From assembly GCF_008728515.1 (NCBI RefSeq), contig NC_044977.1, positions 2,193,501 to 2,257,500 of the forward strand: a DNA stretch of 64,000 bases, in the 5' to 3' direction. How positions within the stretch are numbered: the stretch's first letter is position 1; the number at the start of each line of letters is the position of its first letter. The translations under genes were made by a program, and so were the position numbers. Below, in pieces: positions 10,956 to 24,074 of this stretch. The notes under the pieces were generated by a model. The model was given only the letters and a program-made list of their open reading frames with translations. It was not told the origin of the DNA and ran no database searches. Origin of the DNA: Papio anubis (taxonomy: Eukaryota; Chordata; Mammalia; Primates; Cercopithecidae).

Positions 10956-13900
10956 AAACTTTGTAGTTTGACACCAAGTTCTTTCTATTCTGGTTAGATA
11001 TTTCTGGATTCATATTCTACTTAAACTTTGGAGCATATTCACCATGTTTTCAGAAAGTGAAATTTCTGAAGCTTTTCTTTAGATTCTAAATTTGGAACTA
11101 CCAGCAGTTCCTTCTGAGAGAACAGGTACAACCAGGTTCATCATTTTCTTTAATAGTATTTTTTCCCTCTGCCTCAATGGTTGCAGCTTCAAAAGGAGCT
11201 GTACTAGTCTCATCTCTGTACTTTGGCCTGGCAAAGAATATATTGACAATTGGAGTGAAGACTTCTTTTGTAGCTATCTTTCTTGGAATTTCTCACCCTA
11301 ATCTGGGGAATTTATTACAAAAACTGAGCATTTGAAGTTCTCTGAGAATAGTGTTAAAATCTAGCATATTTAAACAGAAACAATTTTTTACAGGAGTTTT
11401 GTTTCCTTTCAGTTCATACTGAACATTTTGTTTTAAAAAATACCAGTTTTTTAATTTTCAAAGAAATTATTGTTTGAATTTAATTCTACTTGTTTTCTTT
11501 TCTTTCAATATACATTTACTTTCTCCATAGGATATTTCAAACAATGTATCACAAATACTGAAATATTTGGATGATTTTATAGTCAGCCTTAAAATTGATA
11601 GATAAAAGAAAAAATAGAAATTAGTATTTTATGACAACAAAGATATTCTGAATTCTATCAGGAGTACTGCAGCAACCTTGATAAGCCTGCATAAATGATT
11701 TGTTCTTGAAAATTCACTAAATAGCAGTGGAAAAGTTTAATGTGGAATCTAACCACAGCTAATTATACATATTAGCTATGTTGAGTAGTTTGCTAGCCCA
11801 GATAACCTTTAAACTTTGGCTGTAATGGTAATTTACCTAATGGAAAGGCTTAATAGAAATATTATAACAAATGTACCTCCTTAGGTTTACTGAGATTGAA
11901 TTGGGAAGTTAGAAGACATGAATGTGCTGTGCACACATACTGACAGAAAACCATGTTATTTTAATGATTCATAATTTCTAATTAGCCATGATTATTCTGA
12001 GTGGTTGTGGATATACATTTTAATTGTATCACATACTGTAATTTCCAATTTCCGCAGAGACACTGATGAAGTGAAAGTCGTATTGCAAAGTCATCATTTA
12101 AATATTTGAGAAATGGAATGCTTTAAGAGGGATAAATTTCCACAGCTTAATTATAATTTTTATTGATCTCAGAAGTCAATTTTGCCCTGGTAATGCAGAT
12201 GGCTGTCTTTCTTCTCTTCCCTAGCTCAACATCATTCTGGGAATTTGAAAATGTGTTGCTTTTCTCTCAGTGGATGGATAGAATGCAGTGCTTCTGTCAT
12301 GCATTCAGCATTTAGAAGACAAAAGAGTTTTAGAGGAGCTGAAATAGGGCAAGTGGAGCAAGTAAGAAAATATCTTTTTTATAGTTTGATAGTATAGTTT
12401 GGGTTGAAATTGAATGCTGAAGTTTCATTGAAAGCCATACCTTCATATTCGTATTATACAAGATTATTTCATAGAGCCACCTGAAGAATACTTAATCAAA
12501 TTCAGCTTGTTTGTAGGATTTAAATTTGAAAAGAGTTACTAGTTCTGCAAAGAAAAGACAATTGCTTGAGTGAGACATGTCTCCCAACAGCTTGTACTGT
12601 GAGAAGAGGAAATAAAGCAGGTTATTAAATGTGTATCTCCATTATGATTAGAATTATGTGAAACTACTTGATGGTCTCCTCTAGATGTAAGGACATTTTG
12701 TGCACTTTGTAGATCTTGTAATATATGGCACATATGAGCTGAAACAGGTCTATTTAAGACAGTCCTCTTGAAAGGGTAAACATCTCTTTTCATTTGAGGC
12801 CCAGAAACTCAATATAATAATTAATATCCACTAAGCCAACACAAGGAACAGTTTCTTAACTTGGGATTTTATGAAATCAAGCAGGGGATTGGTTATGAAC
12901 AAATACACCTGCATTTGGGTTGATAAATAGGTATAATTTACAATAAGGTTAACCAAAGCAAAAACTGCTTATCTAAAGGGTAGATGATATTCAGTGGAGT
13001 TTGGGGTGATGTTTCACGTCCTCTTCACCAAGGAAATGATGATAATACTTGCCAAGATATGACCAAGAGAATAATCTCTGCCTTAGATTTTTTGGATTTG
13101 GATTTCTTTTTTTGCATTGTTTGATTTGATTTACACCTCTTATGTTTGTCTTGTGCAATAGCAATATGTTTAGTTATAGACCTTCCGTATATAGATCCCA
13201 GTTACTAATTGCAAAAAAGATTGCTTGAAATTTACTTAAATTACTGTCATAATGCTAAGTAAAATTGTTATGAATTCTGAAAAATGCATTAATAGATCAG
13301 TTAATAATGCATCCATACATAGATCATGTATATACTATTATACTTACTTCAAATTACCAAAACATTTTCATAGCTATTGCAATTAAAAGAAATATAAGTG
13401 GAAATGTACTTAGTACAGTGCTGGAAACACACTTCAAATTCTATTATTTTTATTATCATTATATATTCCCTAATAAGAACTACAAGTAGGGTAAGGCACT
13501 GACATTAAAATAGTATATGTGATCCTTACCATCTTGAAATGCATGGTTTAGCAGCAAAATCACACAATTACAAAATAAAATAAATACAAATTAATAAGTA
13601 CTATAATAGTCCAAGTGTAGGTGGCCTTGAAAATACATAACAGGGTCAAGTTACCTAACCTAAAGGCTTACTTTCTTCTTGTATGGCTGAAGGTCTTTAT
13701 GCAAATAGTTTCAGTGCTCAATAAATTCTTTTTAAATGAAAGAATGGCTTAATTTGAGCTTTCTCTGTCCCATTTCCAGTTTGTTTTCAATGCTTTCTAC
13801 ATTCCCTCTTTGCACATATATTTTACTTTCCAATCTTTTCATGGGTAAAAGCCCCTTTTATTTGGGTGAGAGTTGAGGGAGCAAGTTATGCTCCTTGCTA

Positions 13901-14974
13901 ACTATTTTTAAAACCTTCTAATTATCTTCTCTACGTGCAGCAACTTAGAGATTTAATTGTTTTGCCATTTTGCACCCAATGCTAATTAAGTTAATTTCTT
14001 CGATATGTAGTATTTTATTACTTCACATAGATCCTGGGGTAGAGATATAGACAGACACAGAGATAGATTAGCTTAAAGTTAACGTTCCTGGGAAAAAACC
14101 AAAAATGCCTATATTGAGGGTTTATCACTGGAGACATCAGTGATCAATGACCTTTCTACAAAAGAAGACAAGGTTATTAAAAAAGAACGGGTCTTCCAAT
14201 TACAATCACAAGTCAAGGGAACATTTCCCAATTCCTATGAAGTGAAGCCATTTAACTACAGTTCAAGGACCTCCAGGATTCCATCACTGGACTTGGAGGG
14301 GATAAGGGTGATGTTTGTAAACATTGCAGACAACTTTTGCCCTCTGCGTCCATCTGTGAATCTTTCTGGAGAGCGGATCCATACTTTTTAATCTATTTCT
14401 CAAATGAGGCCATGACTCTAAAGTGGCAAGAATCCCTGGTCTCAACAGTGCGACAAGGCGATTTAAATCTACAAGAGAGCACCGAATGACCTGAGGTGTA
14501 GGACCAGTTGTCTCTTCCGGTTGGAACTAGATGGCTAGTGGTGAGCCCCTGTTCTATTTTCTTTCAAAACTCAAAGGAATTCATCACAAGTCACTTTTCA
14601 GTATGAGCCAAGCACCAAAAACGTCTCTATTATGACAGTCTCCTTAAAGATTAGCTGGTTGATTTGAAACATAAAAAGCCTTCTAGCGGGTGGTTTTCTC
14701 AAAAGAAGTTAGTCGGGAAATAACGTGAGGAGATTGGAAGGAAAATCTTAACGACATTCGATGTTTTTCACGTTATGTAGCGGGGACAGAGGGGGATATT
14801 GCTTCATACCTGGTATGCCATGGCGTATCATGTGACCTGATAACCTGAGGATACCTTGAACTTACAGGACACTCAGCCCTACTGGAGTGTCATCTTTATA
14901 CATAGGTAGCCGGGACGTGCCACGAACTTTGTGTCACCCTGTATAATCTCATGAGTGGCAGCACTTTGTAGTAA
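10956..14974. other. Unassigned DNA
   Basis: About 4 kb in which I recognise no gene or repeat. The first 3 kb are AT-rich. From about 14040 to 14940 GC and CpG content rises visibly, for example 'agtcgggaaataacgtgagg' and 'agccgggacgtgccacgaac'. The ORF at 14140-14391 (83 codons) shows no known domain. Confidence 0.45.
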
Positions 14975-15195
14975 TCAAGAGCTCAGACTTGAAGCCAGTT
15001 TTCCTGGTCTCAAATACTGGCCCTGTAATTTATTTGTTCTTCCTATTCCGAGCACCTTTCTTAATTATCTCTGCCTCATTGTAAAATAAGGATAATAGTT
15101 ATGTTACCTACTGGATGGCATAGTTTTTAGAATTAAATATTATTATGTGTTAAGTACTTAGAAGAGTATCAGGCACATAGTAAGCAGTATTATGT
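14975..15195 (+). mobile_element. MIR SINE
   Basis: The order of motifs fits MIR: a 'gagctcagacttgaagcc' start, a decayed core, 'tgcctcattgtaaaataagg' followed by 'ataatagttatgttacctac', and an end with 'aggcacatagtaagcagtat'. Confidence 0.8.
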
Positions 15196-15256
15196 TGAAA
15201 ATAAAATCTGGTTCTTAAAGTCCGTGTTGCTAGAAAGGTAATATCTACATTCCTAG

Positions 15257-15663
15257 TGATATGGTTTGGCTCTGTGTCCCCACCCAAATCTCATGTCCCC
15301 ACCCAAATCTCATCTCTAATTGTAATCTCCACGAGTCGAGAGAGGGGCCCGTAATCCCCATGTGTCAAGGGAGGGAGGTGATTGGATCATGGGTGCTGTT
15401 TTCCCCATGCTGTTCTCATTAAATTGAGTGAGTTCTCATGAGATCTGATGGTTTTATAAGCATCTGGCATTTCCCTTGCTTGCACTTCTCTCTCTTGCCA
15501 CCTTCTGAAGAAGGTCCTTTCTTCACCTTCACCTTTGCTATGATTTTAAATTTCCTGAGGCTTCCCCAGTCATGTGGAACTGTGAGTCAATTAAACTCTT
15601 TCCTTTATAAATTACCCAGTCTCAGGTAGTATCTTTATACCACTGTAAGAACAGATTAATAGA
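15257..15663 (+). mobile_element. MaLR solo LTR (MST type) with an internal 19-bp duplication
   Basis: Starts TGATATGGTTTGGC and ends 'gattaataga', with 'gagttctcatgagatctgat', 'ttttataagc' and 'gaactgtgagtcaattaaac' in order. The flanks cctag and gctag match at 4 of 5 bases. Near the 5' end the 19-mer 'gtccccacccaaatctcat' occurs twice in tandem, at 15276-15294 and 15295-15313. Confidence 0.9.
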
Positions 15664-17182
15664 GCTAGAATTCTTAGTTTTGATTTATGTGATTGACAGA
15701 TACTGCTTCTCTCCACTGAGTCTTTGAACCTCTCTACTGCCTGCTGCAGCAAAAATTTTGGGCTGAGATAAGAAGAATGAAAAGTAGTCCCAGGTGCTAA
15801 ACCAGATGTGGTCCTGGCCACTAGAGCAATTGTTAATAAAATATGCTTCAGACACCACTGCTTGTTGGGGTTACGGGCGGGTTTGCTGTAAGGAGTAGGA
15901 AAGTGCCAGAAGAAAGAAAGAGCACTCTCAAAAGAAGATGATAGGAATATGGTTTTGGACAACTTATCAATGTTAGTGATTTTGCCTGGATTTTGCAGTT
16001 CAAGAAATCCTGGATGATTCACACATGCATTGTCCTAAGGGTATCTTGGTGGGAGTGAACAAGGGGGTCATGCTACAATCTGAATCTGACTCAAGAGGCA
16101 GTTCCTTAACTTCAAAGTGAACACTTTTTCCTAAGCCTTGAGATATACAAATAAATGATACCATGCTTCATGCTTTAATCGTAAACCTCTTTATTTAAAA
16201 ATGAATCACTTCTCAATCTCTTAATCTAATTTGAGCCAAAAGACACTGGGACATTTTTAGTAATAATTTTAAATTAATCTCTTTAAATGAAAGTTGTGAA
16301 AAATTTTTCTGTGTGTTGCCATGCAGTGCTGATCTCCACAGTGAGATGCTGCAGTTGTAATTCCAACTGGAATCACTCACCGTACTGAAGATTTCTGCTT
16401 ACTAAAGATTTTAAATTAATGTGCTCCCAGCGGTTAGTAGAGTAATATCGTAAGTTCCACTGAAACTCCTTCTCAATCAAGTTTATCACTGAAGTAAATT
16501 CTCTGGATAAATCAAGTCCCCTAATGATACTATTGATAAAATAGATTGTGCAAAGACTGACTAGGTAAAAATTATCCTCCTGATTTATTGTGTCTCTGTT
16601 CACAGAATAAAGAGATGTATGACGTGATGATTCCCAAATTTGGCCCATCCTGAGAATTATATAGGGAATTAGGCTATGGGGTTTTATTTATTTATTTATT
16701 TTTAAATAAGTGTTTCAAGTAATTTTAGAGTCAGAAAACGTATCAACATAAAGTAAAAATGGTTAAAATTTTCTAGAATATTTTGGGGAACGCAGATGGT
16801 TTTGGGGGACTTATAAATATTCTCTTCTGGGCTTTATAATCATTGCTTCTATAAATGAAAAAAATAGAATCAGGAAGCATGAATGAAATTAAAAGACTAA
16901 AGGATGCAAGCTTTACAAACCAATTCAATTCAACAAAGCTGACACATTTTTACATAATGAAAACAAAAACATAATTGAAAAAATTATAGCTTTAATTCAA
17001 ATCTCAAAACAATAATCATGCACCTTACTTAAAAATCTTAAAATGTTAGCAGAATTTTGTGAAACTGACAACATGAGAGAAAAAATTATGTATTTGTTTA
17101 GTGAAAACTCACAGGAAGAATGGAGACTAATATAGCTTTAAGTATCGACTAGGATTCCTCCACAACAGTCAAACAGTTAAAT
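15664..17182. other. Unassigned DNA
   Basis: No recognised gene. A 136-codon minus-strand ORF at 15612-16022 runs into the MST LTR at its C-terminal end and shows no domain, so I do not call it a gene. An (ATTT)n run lies at 16682-16702. Confidence 0.4.
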
Positions 17183-17513
17183 CAGAAACATCAATTTATT
17201 GGCCGAGCACAGTGGCTCATGCATGTAATCCCAGCACTTTGGGAGGCCAAGGCTGGCAGATCACCTGTGGTCGAGTGTTCGAGACCTCCCTGGCCAACAG
17301 GGTGAAACCCCATCTCTACTAAAAATACAAAAATTAGCTGGGCTCGGTGGCACATGCCTGTAATCCCAGCTACTTGGGAGCCTGAGGCAGAGAATCGCTT
17401 GAACCAGGAGGCAGAGGTTGCAGTGAGCCGAGATCACTCCACTTCACTCCAGCCTGGGTGACTGAGCGAGACTCCGTCTCAAAAACAAAACAAAACAGAA
17501 ACATCAATGTATT
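17183..17513 (+). mobile_element. AluS element with 18-bp TSD
   Basis: A full-length sense Alu from 'ggccgagcacagtggctcat' to 'gactccgtctc' with an AAAAC-type tail. It is flanked by 'cagaaacatcaatttatt' at 17183-17200 and the same sequence with one change at 17496-17513. Confidence 0.95.
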
Positions 17514-17897
17514 GAAATTAGAAAATGGTAAGGGATGAGGTGAAGAAAATTTATGTTTTTCAAAAAATTTAGGTTAATAAGATCGATTATGAAAACACAT
17601 TAACCACCAAAGAGTACAAAGCTTTTTACCTATAATACAAATCAGTGAATCAGAAGTTACTTGTACTTGGTTCCCAATGTCAAATTCCATCCACAGTACT
17701 CTCTACCGTCTAAACATAGTCCCATCGCTCTGAATTCCAATACTAACATCTTAATTGATATTCTTGTTTTCCCAGATCATTGGCCTATACTTTTCTATAA
17801 CTCCCATCTCTGAGATTTTTTAACTATTTCACTTTTCTAGGTCTCAAACTGATCTGTAACTTTGTTTTTTCAATGCCTTATTTTATTAGACAAGTTT

Positions 17898-17900
<3 letters not shown>
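17514..17900. other. Unassigned DNA
   Basis: No gene or repeat recognised. Confidence 0.4.
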
Positions 17901-17939
<39 letters not shown>

Positions 17940-18003
17940 GAGAGAGAGAGTATCTATATAATCTCTGTCTTACTCTGTGTGTGTGTATATGTGTGTGTGT
18001 ATG
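17901..18003. repeat. Compound (AC)18, (GA)n and (TG)n microsatellite
   Basis: Eighteen AC units at 17901-17936, a GA run at about 17940-17951, then TG-rich repeats at 17977-18003. The AC and TG tracts are mutually complementary. The ORF across them is a repeat artefact. Confidence 0.95.
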
Positions 18004-18627
18004 TACATATATGATTTATTATGAGGAACTGACTCACATGATTATAGAAGCTGAGCAGAGAAGTCCCATGATCTTTCTGGAAGCTGGAGATACAGGAAAG
18101 CTGATGGTATAAATCCCAATCTGGGAGCAGAAGAATGTGAGATGAGATGTCTTAGCTCAAATAGCAAGGCAGGAAAAAAGGAGTGAATTTCTTCTTCCTC
18201 TGCCTTTTGTTCTATTCAGGTCCTCAACAGATTCAATGATGCCCACTCATAGTGGCTCATACTGGGGAGGGCTGTCTACTCTACTGAGTCCAGTGATTCA
18301 ATGCTAATCTCAGCTGGAAACACCTCCCACCAAATGTTTAGTTTAGGCACCTCGTGGTTGACATAAAATTAATCATCACACCTACCAGCCCCCAAAGTGT
18401 TTTATAAACTTAAAGGCTTATGCATAAATGCCAAAGATTATCTTTATAGAGATATTTTTCTTTAATCTCAATTTAGAGACTATTAACTAGAAATACACAG
18501 CTTCGTGATCTCTCGTGCCATCAACCTGCCCCCCGCGTTTGCATTCATCACCATCATCGTCAATATAACTAGGCATGTTGTCATGGTTATAAGCCCAAAC
18601 TGCTCTGGAAACACCATAACAGAAGTT
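18004..18627. other. Unassigned DNA
   Basis: No gene or repeat recognised. Confidence 0.4.
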
Positions 18628-18862
18628 TTTCTTTCTCATTTCAATTTTAGCCTTTTTTTCTCCCAGCATTTATGTCCCTGAAATGGGAGACATCCTCATT
18701 AAAGAGAATTTCAGAATGATTTCTAGGCCCTGATCTTTGCATAACTCTATACACTTACTGACAGACCAGCTCACCATGGAGAAGCAGGTGGTTCCAATTG
18801 TGCAAATTCTTGTTTGTTTTGGTTATTTTGGCCATTTGTTTCATACATGATCATATAATTTT
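18628..18862. repeat. Copy 1 of a 235-bp direct duplication
   Basis: About 93% identical by eye to 21340-21573. Shared stretches include 'agcatttatgtccctgaaat', 'ctaggccctgatctttgcat' and 'gtttgttttggttattttgg'. I do not recognise a transposon family or a coding sequence in it. Confidence 0.9.
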
Positions 18863-19284
18863 CATTTCGTACTTGAAGACATGGCTGACTAGGAGTCCAT
18901 ACCAGTAATACAACTTGTTACAACTGTGATATTTTCTTGCTCATTTGTGTTTGCTTGCGTGTCTTCCAACCAGGTTGCTCTGCAGGCAACTACTAAACAC
19001 TTGTCTACTTTTGCCACTGTTTAGATATTCAAACACTCATAGCTGAGACTCTTAAGTAATTGCCTTCTTTTGACACTGTTTTGGATTCATTCCCTTATTA
19101 TTTCCTCTTTTGCATACTTAGCATTCCTAGAAATAATCTAGTCATTTAAATATCAATAGGTCAAAATATAATACAAGCAAATAAGTAAATGAAAAGGCCA
19201 CTTCCAAACACTCCTGCCTGTCAATATAGAACCCAACTCTGATAGATACCATAACCAATAGTCTTTCCTTTACAACAAATTGCG
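18863..19284. other. Unassigned DNA
   Basis: No gene or repeat recognised. Confidence 0.4.
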
Positions 19285-19660
19285 TATCTTAGTTTCTTTG
19301 TGCTGCTATAACAAAATATCCCAGACTGCATGATTTGTACACAACAGAAATATATGTCTCCTAGTTCTAAAGGCTGGGAAGCCCAAGATCAGGGCGCCAG
19401 CATCTGGCGAGGGCTTTTTGCTGCATTCTCACTTGGAGGAAGCAGAAGCGCAGAAACGGGCAAATACTGTCCTTGTATGACAGAAGTGCAAAAGAGAGAG
19501 AGCCCACTCCCACGAGCCCTATTGATAGGGCTCTAACTGATTCACGAGGAAGGATCCCTCAAGGCCTAATCACCTCTTAAAGGCCACACCTCCCAATATT
19601 GTTATTCTGGGGATTAAGTTGCAATATGGATTTCGGAGAGAATAAAAGCATTCAAACCTT
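19285..19660 (-). mobile_element. MaLR/MLT-like LTR, antisense
   Basis: The plus strand shows the reverse complement of an LTR of the same family as 42211-42570: 'gtgctgctataacaaaatat', then 'ggctgggaagcccaagatca', 'cctaatcacctcttaaaggc' and a 'gcattcaaac' end. Ends and spacing fit a nearly full-length LTR. Confidence 0.65.
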
Positions 19661-21339
19661 AAAACTGCCTCTTACCTATGGGGTTGAATTTAATTGTACA
19701 TCTCATTTCTTTTTTCGTTTTAAAACTAACAGAGTATAATAAAGATCTGATTCTGATTTGACTTATTGATATGAAATCCTAGGATAAAAAATAATGTCTT
19801 TATTATATCTCATTTACTAGAAGTTAAATAACACCATTGTACACCATTTTAAAATAAGTACTATGGAAACTAGTAATAGAAATGACACTACAATTTTTAT
19901 GTAACCAAATCTACATAATCAATTTTGTTGAGTGACAGAAATCTATAGGTCAGTCTCCAACATCTTTAAAAATATGGGAATCTTTAACAATCAAAAATGT
20001 AATACAATTTGTATTAGAATACCTTAGAATCTGACAGAAAATTTACCCATGAACAAGTAATGGGAAGAAAAAAAACATGTGTTTCTCATAAGACATGAGA
20101 AATACACCAGACACTTAATCAGAGCTTTTTGGATACACCAATAATTGATTTCATGTTTGCAGTGATGTAACAGAAAATTTTTATCTGAATATTATCAAGA
20201 AGGGATAAATAGAAAATTAGAACAATCAATATACTCTGATTATCCTTGAAAATAAATATAAAATTTTATCCTTAATAAAACTCAGATATCCAAGTCACCC
20301 TCCCACTCTTTCGTTTGAATGTTTTTCAGATAATAATTTGACACTATAAAAACTCAGAATGAAACTGTAACAGTATTCAAATTAATATAACTAATATAAA
20401 ATCATATTTTCAATTATAATAAAATTCCTAATGCTGGTGATATTTTTTGAGAGCCTATATTATCCCAAGGACATCATGGCAAATTTAGAGCAAATGAGTT
20501 CATCAGTCTTCATTTGTGTAATATTCCTTGTTTAGTCTAGAAAGAGGACCACTGATTGTGCATTTATAATTTTAGGTAGAAACTTGTGTTAAAAGATTAT
20601 TCAGATTAATCCTGTTGTTTTCATTCTTGTTCCTCAGAGCACTAAAAATTTTGCTTTAGCTTTTCTAAGCCATTGCATATGGCTAAAGGATTTATTCTCC
20701 ACCCTGATCTTTTATGCTTACCCCTGTTTGGGATCTAATCTGCCTCCAACAATTCTTCCCTAAACTCTGTTCATTGCCACATAACTATAACCAATTATTT
20801 GTAATGACATATTCTTCCATTGAAGACAGCAGGAGTGAAAGATTGGGGAGAGGGGAGATAGGAAGAATAAGAACATCCACACTTGCCTGTACATGACTTT
20901 ATTAATGAGTTGATTCTACATTTTGAATACTTTGTCAACAGAGACTATGATTCCTAGCCCTCAGCACTGTTCCAAAGCACTCCCGATTTCCCAAGAAGCA
21001 TACCCCTGCCAAACTAATTTACAAAAAACAAGTTTCAACTGACTTTCTTAATATAATTCCTAATATAATCTTCACTTACAGCTTTATTCACTCATAACCC
21101 AGAGTTCTTTTTCTAATGAATGCAAACCATTTTTGCATACTTTAGCTAATTTACAAATCGTTTTGAGAGTTGAAAATCATTAATTAGGCTCTGTCAGTAG
21201 ATCCTTTATGAGGTCGCTGTTAACACACATACATCTCTATGACTAGCCTTTCTTACTCTGATTCTATTACTGTTACGACTATATTACTATTATTATTACA
21301 GAACCTGGGCTAACGCCCATATCAAGATATCACAGAGTG
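19661..21339. other. Unassigned AT-rich DNA
   Basis: No gene or repeat recognised. ORFs are at most 60 codons. Confidence 0.4.
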
Positions 21340-21573
21340 TTTCTTTCTCATTTCAATTGCGGCCTTTTTTCTCCCAGCATTTATGTCCCTGAAATGGGAG
21401 ACATTCTCATTAGAGAGAATTTAAGAATGACTTCTAGGCCCTGATCTTTGCATAACTCTATACACTTAGTGACAGACCAGCTCACCACGGAGAAGTAGGC
21501 GGTTCCATTTGTGCAAATTCTTGTTTGTTTTGGTTATTTTGGCCGTTTGTTTCATACATGATCACATCATTTT
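21340..21573. repeat. Copy 2 of a 235-bp direct duplication
   Basis: Second copy of the 18628-18862 sequence in the same orientation, with about 16 differences. Homology stops abruptly on both sides; the left flank (21300-21339) and right flank (from 21574) are unrelated to those of copy 1. Confidence 0.9.
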
Positions 21574-21587
21574 ATGATAAAACCCAT

Positions 21588-21655
21588 CAAGATATGGGCT
21601 TTAGTCCAGGTTCTGTCACTAATCACGTGACTTGGACAAATCCGAGGCATATTAC
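21588..21655 (+). mobile_element. MIR SINE fragment
   Basis: 'atgggctttagtccaggttc' followed by 'tgtcactaatcacgtgactt' matches the 5' half and core of MIR. Confidence 0.5.
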
Positions 21656-22369
21656 TGTGAAACAGAAGAAAGTTAAGTTTGAGCACCCATTACTTGTGCA
21701 TGCTTCTTTTGTTACTACAAGGGAACTTATCAATATGATGCATGATTATATGTCTTTGTAAAATTTATAGGAGTGGTATATTTTGATGATAATTGATGAG
21801 ATTAAAGCTTCTTTTTGCTCCAAATTCCCCTTTGTTAGACTTTTCCCCTCATTTGATCGCACTTTAGTGGTCATTAATACTTTTTGGATCTGCCTAGGGG
21901 AAGTTGAGTTGAGGAGATATTTAATGCAGGTATATGGGGTATATGTATGTGGCTTGTAGCCTTTTTTGTAACTAATTAGGTAGGTAGCCCGTGTGGAATG
22001 ACTTTTAGAAATATGCTTCCGATCACTGTGTTGCTATATCCAAGATGATGATACGAAGTCATAGAGCCAGTGTGTCAGTCAGTTAACTAAAAAACAGTTT
22101 TTTCACTTTCCTAATTTGTGCGATGCTTGCAGTGTTGAAAATTTTCAATTGCTGTAACCTAATAAGGGGAGTCATATCTCATCATCTTTTTGTATTCTCT
22201 TTGTTAGAAGCAAGTGATATATTCTACCAAATTCAAGGACAAGAGATTACACAAAGGTGTGGAAAACAGCAGGCAGAAAATCACCGGGGGGTCATCTGGG
22301 GACACTGACCACCACGTACTTTCTTAATTCGTTTTTTTCTCTAACACTAATAGTCAGGATGCATTTGGT
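21656..22369. other. Unassigned DNA
   Basis: No gene or repeat recognised. Confidence 0.4.
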
Positions 22370-22650
22370 TGAAACTCAAATTGAGTAAGCTTAAGCAAAA
22401 AGTGTGTGTACTAGCCTCAAGGAATCCAAAGAAGCATAGAAAAATGATTACCTGAAAACACGGATGCTGCTAAACCACAGAAACAATAGGAATCTGGAAC
22501 TCAGATACCTCCAAGACCACTTCTTAGCTTTGCTTCCCTTTGCAAGATAACCCAGCTTAGATGATTGCCCAGCCGTGGACAATCAACTGTGGTCAAGGAA
22601 CTGGGTACTCTAATTGGCCTAGATTAGATCAAGTACCCTTTTTGGACTAA
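22370..22650. mobile_element. Ancient interspersed repeat fragment, family not named
   Basis: Contains 'tcaactgtggtcaaggaact' and 'tctaattggcctagattaga', which recall the old repeat also suspected at 8130-8385. Diverged; low confidence. Confidence 0.35.
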
Positions 22651-22690
22651 TAAAATCTGGTTAAGAGACTCCATTTTAAGAATGTATTAA

Positions 22691-22796
22691 TTGAGCCTGG
22701 GAAGTTGAATCTGTGGTGAGCCATGATCACACCACCGTGCTCCAGCATGGGCAATAGAATGAGACATTGGCAAAAAAAAAAAAAAAAAAAAAAAAT
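22691..22796 (+). mobile_element. Alu right-arm fragment (FRAM/AluJ-like)
   Basis: 'gagcctgggaagttgaatct', 'gagccatgatcacaccaccg' and 'gctccagcatgggcaataga' followed by about 23 A. Only the right-arm end of an Alu is present. Confidence 0.8.
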
Positions 22797-24074
22797 AGAA
22801 ACAAGAAGAATTTATTAAGTCTTAGGCACGTGGGAGAGGCAATTTCCAAAATATAACTGTTAACTCCAGACCACATATAATTATCCTTTGATACACATGG
22901 GCTTGGCTCTAGGACTCCTAAGAATACCAAAATTTCCAGATACTCAAGTTCCTCATATAAAATATCATAGTATTTGAGTATTACCTATGCACATCCTCCC
23001 ATATTCTTTAAATCAGTTCTAGATTAGTTATAACACCAAATTTAATGCCTACATATCACTTCATTCATACAGATACAACACAGCACTCAGCATGTGTAAA
23101 CTCAAGCTTTACTTTGAGAATCTTTGTGGATTTATCTTTCAGAATATTTCCACCCACAGTCTGGTAAATCTATGGATGTGGCACCCACAGATACACAGGG
23201 CAAACTCTCATTTATACATTATGACAAATCTTGAAGAAGTGTTTTTGTTTGTTTTGTCCTTGGAGTAGTCACAGGAATTGTTTCTTTGTAGTACAGCCAT
23301 ATTGCATGAGAATTTATCTGCTAATACTTGTAGACCAAATACTACCAGACCAAAAACTTGTAGTAGTGTGTATCCTAATCATTGTTATAATTCCAGGATT
23401 TAGCAGGGTCTGGTACCTGGGAGGTGCTTAACGTATAATTACATGATAAATCAATCACTTATTAAAAAACTAAATCTAACATAATATTAATATTTAGAAA
23501 ACTAAATTTAATGTTTCTTGATAGTACTAGACTGAGCTTGTATGGCAGTTCAGGAGCTCACGTGGTTTGAACTCTGTTCTTTCACAGTGGGTTCACATTT
23601 ATTGCTTCTTGAGGCCAAGGTAAACACTGAGGAGGGAATTCCCATAGTTTCTTACTTATTAGCAAAGGCTGCCTGGGATTAATGGCAGTCCAGTTGTGTC
23701 AGCCACTTCAAATCTTCTGACAAAGTCAGGTAAATAGAGAAGAGTAGAGGAAAGGTAAATTTTAGTACAAGATTCCAGCAATAATTTAAGACAAAGATGG
23801 AGACAGGACTGAAAAACAACATCACTGCACATGAAACTATAAACAAGATTTTTCTGTTTTTCCGGATTGGTTGCCCACCACTGGAAAAATCAAGGTGATT
23901 CTTTATTAATTCCAATCACAATTTAGCAGCTGTTATTAATTTCTTCTTTCTTCTTTCTCCTTTCTTAATGTCTCTCCACCTTTTCAAAATCTCTCTTTAA
24001 TAGAAATATTTGACCTCAAGTTTTCTTCTCTGGTTTGGAAAATTATGCAAGCTACAAGCTGTGGCCCTTATTTT
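22797..24074. other. Unassigned DNA
   Basis: No gene or repeat recognised. ORFs at 23231-23431 and 23679-23915 have no domain that I can see. Confidence 0.4.

Noticed and set aside
15612..16022. 136-codon minus-strand ORF
   Set aside because: Its C-terminal end lies in an MST LTR and the rest shows no domain, signal or conserved motif.
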